Part shown: piece after piece, positions 1 to 8,028 of the stretch
How positions within the stretch are numbered: the first letter of the stretch is position 1
Layout of the letters: every line of letters starts with the position of its first letter
Assembly (NCBI GenBank): GCA_028245195.1
Contig: JAOKCF010000004.1
Span: 1 to 64,000, forward strand
From: Vicingaceae bacterium
GTDB lineage: Bacteria; Bacteroidota; Bacteroidia; Flavobacteriales_E; Vicingaceae
DNA: 64,000 nt
Reading direction: 5' to 3'
Program-made: the position numbers and the translations under genes
Notes under the pieces: generated by a model
Seen by the model: only the letters and a program-made list of their open reading frames with translations
Databases searched by the model: none
What the model was told of the DNA's origin: nothing

Positions 1-1
1 A

Positions 2-1282
2 GAAGAACTTTCTGATACTGTTAATTTAACACTCCAAGATGATCCTATATCTGATGAGGCTTTTTATAATGAATTCCAAACACTTGTAAAAAAGACTCCC
101 AAAACAGCGAGTAGCTCCTTTTTCAATCAATTGGTTGGTGGAAGAAGAAGTCGTGCCTTGCTTGGCGACTTGATAGCTAGTGTGCTCAACAATAGCATGT
201 ATACCTATAAAGTGGCAGGACCCATGGTTGGTGTGGAACGAGAAATTGTAAATAAACTAGCTCAGATGCTGGAGTACTCTGATCACGCTAGCGGAACTAT
301 CGCTTCTGGCGGTTCTATGAGCAACTTTATGGCAATGGTTTTAGGGCGAGATGCAAAAAGCAATTCGATACAGGAAGGAGTAATGCATAAGATGATACTG
401 TATACCTCGGAGGCTTCACATTACTCGGTTGCTAAAAATGCAAGCCTTATGGGCATTGGTCGTAATCAAGTTCGTTTCATTCCTACTAACAATGCTGGCG
501 AAATGGAAATGGAGCTTTTAGAAGCTGCCATTTTAAGTGACGCAGAGAGCGGTAACGTTCCGTTTTTTGTCAATGTCACTTCAGGAACCACAGTGTTGGG
601 TGCCTTTGACTCAATTGCGGAAGCCTCAAAAATTTGTAAAAAACACCAACTATGGTTACATGTTGATGGCGCCTATTGCGGGTCGGTTATTTTTAGTAAA
701 AAATACAAGCACTTTTTGAAAGGGGTAGAACTCTCAGATTCGTTTAGTCTAAGCGCTCATAAGATGCTTGGAACCCCTCTATCTTGCTCGGTTTTTGTAA
801 CGCAGCATAAACAACAATTGTACGAGTCATTTTGCAGCGATGCTAGTTACTTATTTCAATCAGAAAAAGACGATTTTAACCCGGGGAAATCTTCCTTTCA
901 ATGTGGAAGAAGAAATGACGCCCTCAAATTGTGGTCCCTTTGGAAGTCCATAGGAACGAAAGGGCTAGAAAAGCTTGTAGACCATCAATTTCAATTAGCA
1001 GAGGTAGCTAGAAACTATATTCGTTCCAACAAAGATTACACATTGTTTAGTTTTAACGACTCCATCTCCATTTGTTTTAATTACAAGAACATCCCGGCCA
1101 AAATGTTGAGTAAAGAATTGTATCTGCACTCTCAATTAATGGTCAGTCATGGTAGTTTTGGAGATCACCATTTTATTCGCTTGGTCACCATTAACTCAGA
1201 TAATTCAGAAAAAGAAATAATAGACTTTTTCAAAACTATTGAACAATTTGTAGCAGAAAATACTTTAATCTTACATACCTAA
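2..1282 (+). CDS. PLP-dependent group II decarboxylase (5' truncated)
   Basis: The frame is open from the window edge, so the start lies upstream; about 426 residues are visible, and a TTG at 131 is internal. The fold is that of pyridoxal-phosphate group II decarboxylases (glutamate, aspartate or aromatic amino-acid decarboxylases). HVDGAYCG matches the cofactor-binding HVDAA(Y/F) motif, and the lysine of SLSAHKMLGTPL is the expected Schiff-base residue. VTSGTTVLGAFD is the usual conserved TSGTT segment. The substrate cannot be told from sequence. The HAD gene follows 31 bases downstream on the same strand and may be co-transcribed. Confidence 0.85.
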   Translation, partial: EELSDTVNLTLQDDPISDEAFYNEFQTLVKKTPKTASSSFFNQLVGGRRSRALLGDLIASVLNNSMYTYKVAGPMVGVEREIVNKLAQMLEYSDHASGTIASGGSMSNFMAMVLGRDAKSNSIQEGVMHKMILYTSEASHYSVAKNASLMGIGRNQVRFIPTNNAGEMEMELLEAAILSDAESGNVPFFVNVTSGTTVLGAFDSIAEASKICKKHQLWLHVDGAYCGSVIFSKKYKHFLKGVELSDSFSLSAHKMLGTPLSCSVFVTQHKQQLYESFCSDASYLFQSEKDDFNPGKSSFQCGRRNDALKLWSLWKSIGTKGLEKLVDHQFQLAEVARNYIRSNKDYTLFSFNDSISICFNYKNIPAKMLSKELYLHSQLMVSHGSFGDHHFIRLVTINSDNSEKEIIDFFKTIEQFVAENTLILHT

Positions 1283-1313
1283 ATAGGCTTAAAATTTTCA
1301 GCCAACATTTATC

Positions 1314-1940
1314 ATGAAGTTAAAAAACATAGAAGGTATCAAAAACATCATTTTCGATCTTGGAAATGTAGTTATAGATTTAGATACCGAAGCAACCAAG
1401 CAAGATTTTAAATTCTTGTATGGCCCTCAATACAAATCAGTAATGGCCGATTTGAAGGAGCGTAAAGTATTTATGAAGTTCGAGACAGGCAGTATATCTA
1501 CTCAAACTTTTTTAAACGAGTTAGCAAGCTACGACGAGAACATTAGTTTTGATGAAATAAAGAATGCTTGGAATGCAATGCTTTTGAATATCCCCGAGGA
1601 AAATTATAAGATTCTGATCAAGGCAAAAGAGAAGTATCGAACCTTCTGTTTAAGCAATACCAATAAATTACATATAGATTTTATTTACAAGCAGTTGAAG
1701 TCTACGAAAGGGTTATCTAATTTAAGTGGATTTTTTGAGAAAGTTTACCTCTCTCATGAAATTGGAAAGCGAAAACCCAATGAAGACATTTTCAAACTTG
1801 TATTAGAATCAAATAATTTGAAAGCAGAAGAAACGCTTTTTATTGATGACACAGAAAAACACCTTGTTGGTGCTGAATCCTTTGGAATCAATACTTTTCA
1901 TTTGACTGAGGACATGAGGTTAAGCGATCTTTTTGACTGA
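1314..1940 (+). CDS. HAD-IA family phosphatase, YihX-like
   Basis: This is a 208-residue haloacid-dehalogenase-type hydrolase. Motif I is FDLGNVVIDLD (nucleophile Asp15), with the Gly-Asn variant seen in E. coli YihX, an alpha-D-glucose-1-phosphate phosphatase. LSNTNKLH (motif II), IGKRKP (motif III lysine) and FIDDTEKHLVGA (motif IV) follow in the order and spacing of YihX, and the length is normal. It probably dephosphorylates a small sugar phosphate in the cytoplasm. Its last 21 bases overlap the 3' end of the convergent EamA gene. Confidence 0.85.
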   Translation: MKLKNIEGIKNIIFDLGNVVIDLDTEATKQDFKFLYGPQYKSVMADLKERKVFMKFETGSISTQTFLNELASYDENISFDEIKNAWNAMLLNIPEENYKILIKAKEKYRTFCLSNTNKLHIDFIYKQLKSTKGLSNLSGFFEKVYLSHEIGKRKPNEDIFKLVLESNNLKAEETLFIDDTEKHLVGAESFGINTFHLTEDMRLSDLFD

Positions 1941-2819
1941 TTTTTTAGTGCTCACCAGATATACTCCTGAAAATATAAAGAGGGCTGCAAGAATTTTCTC
2001 AAAGCTTAACTCATCTTTTTGAAGGACAATGGCCATTATACTAGCTATCAGTGGTTGGGAATAAATATATATACTTACAACTGAAGGGCTGAGCTCCTTC
2101 AAGCCAAAAACATTAAAGAAATACGCTAAAAAGGTAGTTCCTACTACCACAAAGGCAAAGGCCCACCAAATGTTAGTAGTGAAAGTCTCCCACTCTATTT
2201 CGTGAAATTGATCCCACCCAAAAGGTAGAACATAAATAAACCCAAATAGGAATACCCACTTAATTACGGTCATGGGTTTGTATTTCTGCATCATAGGTTT
2301 TACTAAAACCAAATAAATAGCATAGGAAGTTGCATTTAATAAAACGAACAAATCACCAATAAAACTATCAGAGCTTCATGCAGATGCTTCCTTAAACAGT
2401 ATTAAGCCAACTGCACCAGTTAAGCCCACCCCTATTCCTATTATTTTTCTAGAAGTAATTCTTTCTCTAATAACTAATGCTGAAATGAGCAATACTAAAA
2501 TAGAATTACAGGTTAAAATTATTGCAGCATTGATCGGACTAGTTAAATTCAATCCATAAAAAAACATCAACTGATTGGAGGCAACACCAAAGGCTCCACA
2601 AACGGCCATCAAGGCTAAATCTCTCTCTGAAACTTTCTCTTTTTCGGCAAACTGAGCAAACATCCAAAACAACAATAAGGCACCAAAGACCCTACAGAAT
2701 ATAAAACCAAAAGGCTGGATAAACTCAGGCATTACATCTTTTGCAATGGAATAGTTTAATCCATAAATTATGTTTGCTCCTAATATCGCGGCGTGCGCCC
2801 AAAACTTCTTTCCCAACAC
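1920..2819 (-). pseudogene. EamA/DMT-family transporter interrupted by an in-frame TGA
   Basis: Two halves of one drug/metabolite transporter lie in the same reading frame. The N-terminal five-helix half (2819 to 2376) ends LILFKEASA and meets TGA at 2376-2378. The frame then continues SSDSFIGDLFVLLNATSYAIY through the second EamA repeat to 1920. Without the stop the product would be about 298 residues, the normal EamA length. The start is GTG at 2819, directly after the stop of the ArsC-like gene, so the two form an operon. The lesion could be a real nonsense mutation or a base error; no frameshift is needed. An EamA protein would export metabolites across the inner membrane. Confidence 0.8.
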
Positions 2820-3176
2820 TTATTGTATTTTAGATAGAAATGCTTCGACCACCTTTTTTGAATTGCCGATAAATATTTTATGATCAACAATAAATACTGG
2901 TCTTTTCAAGAAAGTATATTCTTCTAAAATCCACTTCTTGTAGTCATCTTCTCCTAAATTTTTCTCATTCAGCACCATACTCCTGTATTTCAACGCTCTT
3001 CGACTAAATAGAGATTCGTAATTCCCTGCTAAATCTCGCATTTCTTCCAGTTGGTCTAAGGTAATTGGACTAGTTTTAATATCTTGCATTTGAAAAGAAT
3101 CGGGAGCATTTATTTGAGCCAATATCTTTTGACAAGTGGAGCAGGTAGATAAGTAAAATGCCTTTTTCATGATCAT
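2820..3176 (-). CDS. ArsC/Spx-family thioredoxin-fold protein
   Basis: This 118-residue protein has the ArsC/Spx N-terminal pattern FYLSTCSTCQKIL (a CxxC near the N-terminus) and the C-terminal (R/K)RPVFI segment with its cis-proline loop. The family includes arsenate reductases and the Spx and MgsR regulators; Bacteroidota versions are mostly uncharacterised. Translation may start at 3176 (MIMKK) or two codons later at 3170. A TAnnTTTG box lies 12 bases upstream. The stop abuts the start of the EamA transporter, suggesting co-transcription. Confidence 0.75.
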   Translation of the reverse strand: MIMKKAFYLSTCSTCQKILAQINAPDSFQMQDIKTSPITLDQLEEMRDLAGNYESLFSRRALKYRSMVLNEKNLGEDDYKKWILEEYTFLKRPVFIVDHKIFIGNSKKVVEAFLSKIQ

Positions 3177-3187
3177 AAATTGAAGTA

Positions 3188-3195
3188 CAAAAATA
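3188..3195 (-). promoter_or_regulatory. Bacteroidota -7 promoter box (TATTTTTG) for the ArsC-EamA operon
   Basis: On the minus strand TATTTTTG fits the consensus TAnnTTTG exactly. It sits 12-20 bases before the ATG, with a TTTG about 15 bases further upstream as a possible -33 element. The call rests on consensus and position only. Confidence 0.5.
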
Positions 3196-3213
3196 AAGGG
3201 AATTACGACTCAA

Positions 3214-4266
3214 ATGAGCGAAAATCCAAAAGCACTCAAACTATTTTCTCCGATAAGGATTTGGACCACCATTCTTATCGGTTTGGCTGTTGCTAGTTAT
3301 TTAATGTACTCAGAATATGATTCAGAAAACTTCGAAAATCTAAGCTGGTCTTGGACCGCTAGTTTTTGGATAGCTATTTCGGTCCTTATGATTGCATTAA
3401 GAGACTTTGCCTACATGGTTCGAATTCGGATTTTAACAGACAATAAAATTTCTTGGCGAAATAGTTTTGATACCATTATGTTATGGGAGTTTGCATCAGC
3501 CATTACACCTTCGGTTGTTGGTGGTTCAGGTGTTGCCATTTATATAGTAAACAAAGAAGGTATTGGTCTAGGGCGCAGCACTGCTGTAGTATTGTCTTCT
3601 GCGTTTTTAGATGAGCTTTTTTACATTATCATGGTTCCTACAATTATTGCCATGGGGGGTATACATCAATTATTCCCTGTTGGATTAGATACCGAAGTTT
3701 GGGGAATAATTTGGGGAACCAAAGACCTATTCGTTCTTGGATATTGTTTCATTCTGTTTTTAACATCTTTCATTTGTTATGCCATTTTCTTTCGACCTAG
3801 AGGTTTTAAGTGGATACTGTTAAAAGTTTTTAGCCTTCCTTTTTTAAAAAAATGGAGGGTACAAGCAGGTGAAACGGGCGACGAGATAATGGCAACCTCA
3901 AAAGAACTCCGTCACAAGCCTATTTTCTTCTGGTTAAAATCCTTTGGAGTAACTTTCGTTTCATGGACCGCTCGCTTTTGGGTGGTTAATTTTATCATTC
4001 TAGCGTTCGTTTCTGTGGACAGTCACTTGCTGGTTTATGCTCGACAGTTAGTTATGTGGGTCATCTTGTTGATTAGTCCAACACCAGGTGGCACTGGAGT
4101 AGCGGAACTCGCATTTTCGGGGTTTCTTTCGCTATTTATACCGCTTGGACTCGCAGGAACATTGGCATTCATTTGGCGATTAATCAGCTATTATCCTTAC
4201 TTGTTTATTGGTGCTATTATTCTACCTCGATGGGTCAAAAGAACACATTCCAGTAAAAAAGATTAA
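3214..4266 (+). CDS. Lysylphosphatidylglycerol synthase-type/YbhN-like integral membrane protein
   Basis: This 350-residue polytopic protein has about eight hydrophobic segments and matches the LPG_synthase_TM (flippase-like, UPF0104/YbhN) family. Two diagnostic motifs are present: ITPSVVGGSGVAIYIVNKEG with the nearby LDELFY, and ISPTPGGTGVAELAFSG near the C-terminus. There is no catalytic aminoacyl-transfer domain, so it is only the membrane module. Members are thought to be lipid flippases or envelope-related factors. It is divergent from the ArsC-like gene across 37 bases. Confidence 0.8.
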   Translation: MSENPKALKLFSPIRIWTTILIGLAVASYLMYSEYDSENFENLSWSWTASFWIAISVLMIALRDFAYMVRIRILTDNKISWRNSFDTIMLWEFASAITPSVVGGSGVAIYIVNKEGIGLGRSTAVVLSSAFLDELFYIIMVPTIIAMGGIHQLFPVGLDTEVWGIIWGTKDLFVLGYCFILFLTSFICYAIFFRPRGFKWILLKVFSLPFLKKWRVQAGETGDEIMATSKELRHKPIFFWLKSFGVTFVSWTARFWVVNFIILAFVSVDSHLLVYARQLVMWVILLISPTPGGTGVAELAFSGFLSLFIPLGLAGTLAFIWRLISYYPYLFIGAIILPRWVKRTHSSKKD

Positions 4267-4288
4267 TTCATTCTATTTAAATACTCGC

Positions 4289-4305
4289 TTAGCTAATTTA
4301 GCTAA
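4289..4305. promoter_or_regulatory. Two adjacent copies of the palindrome TTAGCTAA upstream of the cystathionine enzyme gene
   Basis: TTAGCTAA, itself palindromic, occurs at 4289-4296 and 4298-4305, 21 bases before the ATG at 4326. It could be a repressor site or overlap an imperfect -7 box (TAATTTAG). This is seen directly; its function is unknown. Confidence 0.3.
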
Positions 4306-4325
4306 CAACAATATTAATTATCGCA

Positions 4326-5486
4326 ATGAAAGACAAGGACATGAAATTTGGAACAAAGGTCATTCATGCAGGACTTCAGCCTGATCCTGCAACAGGGGCA
4401 GTAGTGACTCCCATCTACCAAACATCAACTTATCAGCAAAAAGCGCCTGGAGATCACAAGGGTTTCGAATATTCAAGAACAAGCAACCCAACGAGAAAGG
4501 CGCTAGAAGACAACTTAGCCGCTTTGGAAAACGGAAAATATGGGCTCTGTTTTGGCAGTGGGTTAGCAGCCGTTGATGCAGTTTTAAAACTTTTAAAAAC
4601 GGGAGACGAGGTAATTTCTACAAATGACTTATATGGAGGTTCCTATAGACTGTTTACTCAGGGTTTTGCACAACTTGGCATTAAATTCACGTTTGTTCCC
4701 ATGAACAATACAATAGCGATTGAAGAAGCAATAACACCCAATACTAAGCTCATTTGGGTGGAAACCCCTACCAATCCAATGATGAACATCATTGACGTGG
4801 CTGCTGTGGCGACAATCACGAAAAAGAGAAACATTTTATTGGCTGTGGACAATACTTTTGCAACTCCATTTTTACAAAACCCCTTAGGTTTAGGGGCAGA
4901 TATAGTGATGCACTCAGTTACAAAGTATCTTGCAGGTCACTCCGATGTAATTATGGGAGCTTTGATTTGTAAGGATGAAGATTTGGCAAAACGTTTATAT
5001 TTCATTCAGAAAAGTAGCGGTGCGGTTTGTGGCCCGCAAGACAGTTTCTTAGCTCTTAGAGGGATTAAAACGTTGCATCTAAGGATGCAACGCCATTGTG
5101 AAAATGGGAAAATAGTTGCCACATTCTTAAGGACACATCCAAAAGTTGACAAAGTATACTGGCCTGGCTTCGATGATCACCCCAATCACTTAATTGCTAA
5201 AAAACAAATGAGGAATTATGGCGGAATGATATCCTTTTCTTTAAATGGAAACAGCAAAGAGGACGCATTTAAACTGATGTCAACATTTAAAATTTTTACA
5301 CTAGCGGAATCCTTAGGGGGTGTTGAGAGTTTAACCTGTCATCCAGCCACAATGACTCATGCCTCCATTCCTAGTAAAGAAAGAGAGAAGTTAGGTATAG
5401 TTGATTCATTAATACGCCTGAGTGCAGGTATCGAAGATGTTCATGATCTAATTGAGGACTTAGATTCCGCATTAAAATCGATATAA
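4326..5486 (+). CDS. Cystathionine gamma-synthase/lyase family PLP enzyme
   Basis: This 386-residue trans-sulfuration enzyme interconverts homoserine derivatives, cysteine and cystathionine in methionine/cysteine metabolism. The PLP lysine is Lys200 in HSVTKYLAGHSD. Other family signatures are YSRTSNPTR, FGSGLAAVDAVL, ETPTNPMM and the C-terminal ESLGGVESL...HPATMTH. The sequence looks like Bacteroidota proteins annotated metB/metC, but synthase and lyase cannot be separated by sequence here. It stands alone, with short non-coding stretches on both sides. Confidence 0.88.
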   Translation: MKDKDMKFGTKVIHAGLQPDPATGAVVTPIYQTSTYQQKAPGDHKGFEYSRTSNPTRKALEDNLAALENGKYGLCFGSGLAAVDAVLKLLKTGDEVISTNDLYGGSYRLFTQGFAQLGIKFTFVPMNNTIAIEEAITPNTKLIWVETPTNPMMNIIDVAAVATITKKRNILLAVDNTFATPFLQNPLGLGADIVMHSVTKYLAGHSDVIMGALICKDEDLAKRLYFIQKSSGAVCGPQDSFLALRGIKTLHLRMQRHCENGKIVATFLRTHPKVDKVYWPGFDDHPNHLIAKKQMRNYGGMISFSLNGNSKEDAFKLMSTFKIFTLAESLGGVESLTCHPATMTHASIPSKEREKLGIVDSLIRLSAGIEDVHDLIEDLDSALKSI

Positions 5487-5499
5487 GTTGAACAACTTA

Positions 5500-5581
5500 T
5501 TACGCTTATTTATCTTCTATTTGGAGAGAAGAATTGTCTATAGAGCTACACAATATTTCTATTTATTGTTAATAAGCGTAA
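5500..5581. repeat. Inverted repeat TTACGCTTATT / AATAAGCGTAA
   Basis: Two perfect 11-base arms lie at 5500-5510 and 5571-5581, separated by 60 bases. The right arm ends one base before the -7 box of the metalloprotease gene, so the pair could be a looping operator or a long-loop RNA stem at the end of the upstream gene. The role is unproven. Confidence 0.45.
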
Positions 5582-5582
5582 A

Positions 5583-5590
5583 TAAATTTG
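5583..5590 (+). promoter_or_regulatory. -7 promoter box (TAAATTTG) for the M43 protease gene
   Basis: TAAATTTG is an exact TAnnTTTG match, 41 bases before the ATG. T-rich sequence 15-20 bases upstream could supply the -33 element. The right arm of the inverted repeat touches it. Confidence 0.5.
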
Positions 5591-5631
5591 TAGTTTAAGT
5601 AACTTTATCATCCAAAATAGAATACCCGAAT

Positions 5632-7785
5632 ATGAAAAAAAATATCGCAAATTTATTGCTAATTGCTCTTTTTGTGGTAATTACTAAGGGTTTAATTGCT
5701 CAGCAAACTGAATGGTGTGCAACCGATCAAATGTTGCTAGAGTTCTTAGAAGCTAACCCTGAAGTTGAAGAATCTTTCTGGAATGATCAAATAAGATTAT
5801 CTGAATTTTCTCAACTTCCTACATTAAAAGGTGCGCAAAACAATAAAGCCCCAATTATCACTGTACCAGTGGTGGTTCATGTAATTCAATACAATGGTAT
5901 TGGAAATATAACCAAACAACAAATTGACGATGGTATTCGTGTTTTAAATGAAGACTTTCAGAAATTGAACGCAGACACTGCAAGAACAAGAACCATCTTT
6001 AGAAATATTGCTGCAGACTCACAAATTGAATTTAAATTAGCCAATATTGATCCAAATGGGCGATGCACAGAAGGCGTAAATAGAATTAACTCTTACCTCA
6101 CTTATAATAAACGCAATGAAGTGAAAGCGCTTTCTTACTGGCCTTCAACCCAATATTTAAATGTATGGTTGGTGAATTCAATTTTAGGGAGTGGAAATGG
6201 CACTACTCTTGGTTATGCTCAGTTTCCTAATTCTGGGAACCTAAGTACTTATGGACTCGTTTGTAGAAATGATCAATGGGGAAATATTGGAACAGCTGTA
6301 GGTACAGGAGGAAGAACTGCTACACACGAAGTAGGACATTGTTTTGGATTGTTCCACCCATTTCAAGGAAATTGTGGAAGTAGTTGCAACGGTAGTGGCG
6401 ATTTTGTATGTGATACTCCGCCTACATCTGGTCAAACTTTTGGTTGTAATTATAACAACAACACTTGTTCAAATGATGCCTCAGGAGGTAGTGCTGCAAA
6501 CCCAAATCCGTTTAGTTCAAATGTTCCTGATCAATTGGAAAATTACATGAGCTATGATGATTGTCAATCTTTGTTTACCGAAGGTCAAAAAAGTAGAATG
6601 TTAGCAGCTTTCAATATTTACTCTCAATTAATTAATTTAAAATCGAATGGTAACCTTGTTGCAACTGGAACAAACAATGGCTACATAACGCAAAATTGTC
6701 CTCCAAAAGCTAACATCTTTGATGACCAGCAAAAATTAGTTTGCCTTGGAGGTCAGCTGTCTTTCAGTGAAGACTCTTATCAAGGTGACACCATTACTGC
6801 TTACAATTGGTCTTTCCCGGGCGCTACCCCATCGACATCAACAGCAGCTAATCCAACCGTTACATATTCAACTGCAGGGGAGCAAGATGTAACATTAATT
6901 GTTACTAACAATGGTGGTTCAGATACGCTTGTAATGCAAGACTACGTTAATGCGAAAGATCCTGCTGCTGCATACAACGGGTTTGGCTATGCCGAGGGTT
7001 TCGAATCTTTAACAGGGTTTAATAACGATTGGATCATATTTGACCCTACAGGAAGTTTCAAGTGGGCAAGAACCCAAAACGGCTCTTTAACAGGCAACTC
7101 TTCTGTATTTCTTCAAAACTACAACCTTGGAAGTGGGGAATCTGACTTCTTAATCTCACCGTCAATTGATTTAACACAGGTGGTTAATCCAAGATTTGGT
7201 TTTGATGTTGCATTCAAAAACCAAACAGGATCTAGCGATCAATTGTGGTGTGCTATTTCGACAGATTGTGGTGCAACTTGGACAACTCGAGGTGTTATCT
7301 CAGCTTCATCTCTTAACACGGGAACACTCAATAATAGCTTCTTCATTCCATCATCCCCTTCAGATTGGAGAACAATTTTTATTACTACTACTGCAGCCAT
7401 GAGAACTAGTTCTAGTGTTCTTTTCCGATTTGAATTTAAATCTGGTGGCGGTAACAATATCTATATTGATGACTTTAGAGTAGATGGTGCATCATCTTTA
7501 GGTATTAGTGATAATGAACTATTAGAAAATAGCTTCATTGCTTTTCCTAACCCAATAACTGATGGTCAATTAAACATTAATTTTATGGTTGACAAGGCTT
7601 CTGAAAATGCTAGATTGTATTTAACCAATATGGTAGGACAGCAAGTTAAAGAAGTATACAATGGTTCATTAAATAGTGACCCTTACAGCTTCGAAATAAA
7701 TACAAATAACCTTTCTTCGGGAATCTATTTTGTTACTCTTAGAACGAAAAGTCAGAATATTACAAGAAAGATTATTATCCATTAA
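5632..7785 (+). CDS. Secreted M43-family zinc metalloprotease with PKD domain and type IX sorting domain
   Basis: This 717-residue exported protease has a signal peptide at residues 1-24 (hydrophobic LLLIALFVVI, cleavage near IAQQ). The metzincin zinc motif is HEVGHCFGLFH (His232, Glu233, His236, His242), and the Met-turn is ENYMSYDD (Met306), as in pappalysin-type M43B peptidases. Next come a PKD-like domain (about 380-440) and a jelly-roll/MAM-like region (about 445-620). The C-terminal type A type IX secretion domain starts at AFPNPITDG and ends GIYFVTLRT...KIIIH. It is probably released or surface-attached and degrades external protein. It is monocistronic, with its own promoter and terminator. 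Confidence 0.92.
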   Translation: MKKNIANLLLIALFVVITKGLIAQQTEWCATDQMLLEFLEANPEVEESFWNDQIRLSEFSQLPTLKGAQNNKAPIITVPVVVHVIQYNGIGNITKQQIDDGIRVLNEDFQKLNADTARTRTIFRNIAADSQIEFKLANIDPNGRCTEGVNRINSYLTYNKRNEVKALSYWPSTQYLNVWLVNSILGSGNGTTLGYAQFPNSGNLSTYGLVCRNDQWGNIGTAVGTGGRTATHEVGHCFGLFHPFQGNCGSSCNGSGDFVCDTPPTSGQTFGCNYNNNTCSNDASGGSAANPNPFSSNVPDQLENYMSYDDCQSLFTEGQKSRMLAAFNIYSQLINLKSNGNLVATGTNNGYITQNCPPKANIFDDQQKLVCLGGQLSFSEDSYQGDTITAYNWSFPGATPSTSTAANPTVTYSTAGEQDVTLIVTNNGGSDTLVMQDYVNAKDPAAAYNGFGYAEGFESLTGFNNDWIIFDPTGSFKWARTQNGSLTGNSSVFLQNYNLGSGESDFLISPSIDLTQVVNPRFGFDVAFKNQTGSSDQLWCAISTDCGATWTTRGVISASSLNTGTLNNSFFIPSSPSDWRTIFITTTAAMRTSSSVLFRFEFKSGGGNNIYIDDFRVDGASSLGISDNELLENSFIAFPNPITDGQLNINFMVDKASENARLYLTNMVGQQVKEVYNGSLNSDPYSFEINTNNLSSGIYFVTLRTKSQNITRKIIIH

Positions 7786-7810
7786 CATTAGTAATAAACC
7801 AAAAAGAATA

Positions 7811-7840
7811 AAGCCCAATGATTTTACAATCATTGGGCTT
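7811..7840. terminator. Rho-independent terminator, probably bidirectional
   Basis: A perfect 13-base-pair stem (AAGCCCAATGATT / AATCATTGGGCTT) closes a TTAC loop. T-rich sequence follows on the plus strand and A-rich sequence precedes it. It lies 25 bases after the protease stop and 190 bases past the end of convergent polA. Confidence 0.9.
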
Positions 7841-8028
7841 TTATTTTGCTTTTTATTCCGTTCAGAATATTCTCAAAGTCTTGGTGAACTATTGGTCACC
7901 ATTTTCAAATCAAAAATTTTCCTCTCTACAAGTTACTACAATTCTATATAAAATTGCCGGGTACTGGCTTCAGAAGTTGGAATATAGTTTGGCCTGCGCT
8001 GTTTTACAAGAAAATTTGTGGCAATGCA

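Noticed and set aside
2376-2378. Selenocysteine insertion at the TGA in the EamA gene
   Set aside because: No selenoprotein machinery or family precedent applies, and the stop lies in a variable linker, not an active site.
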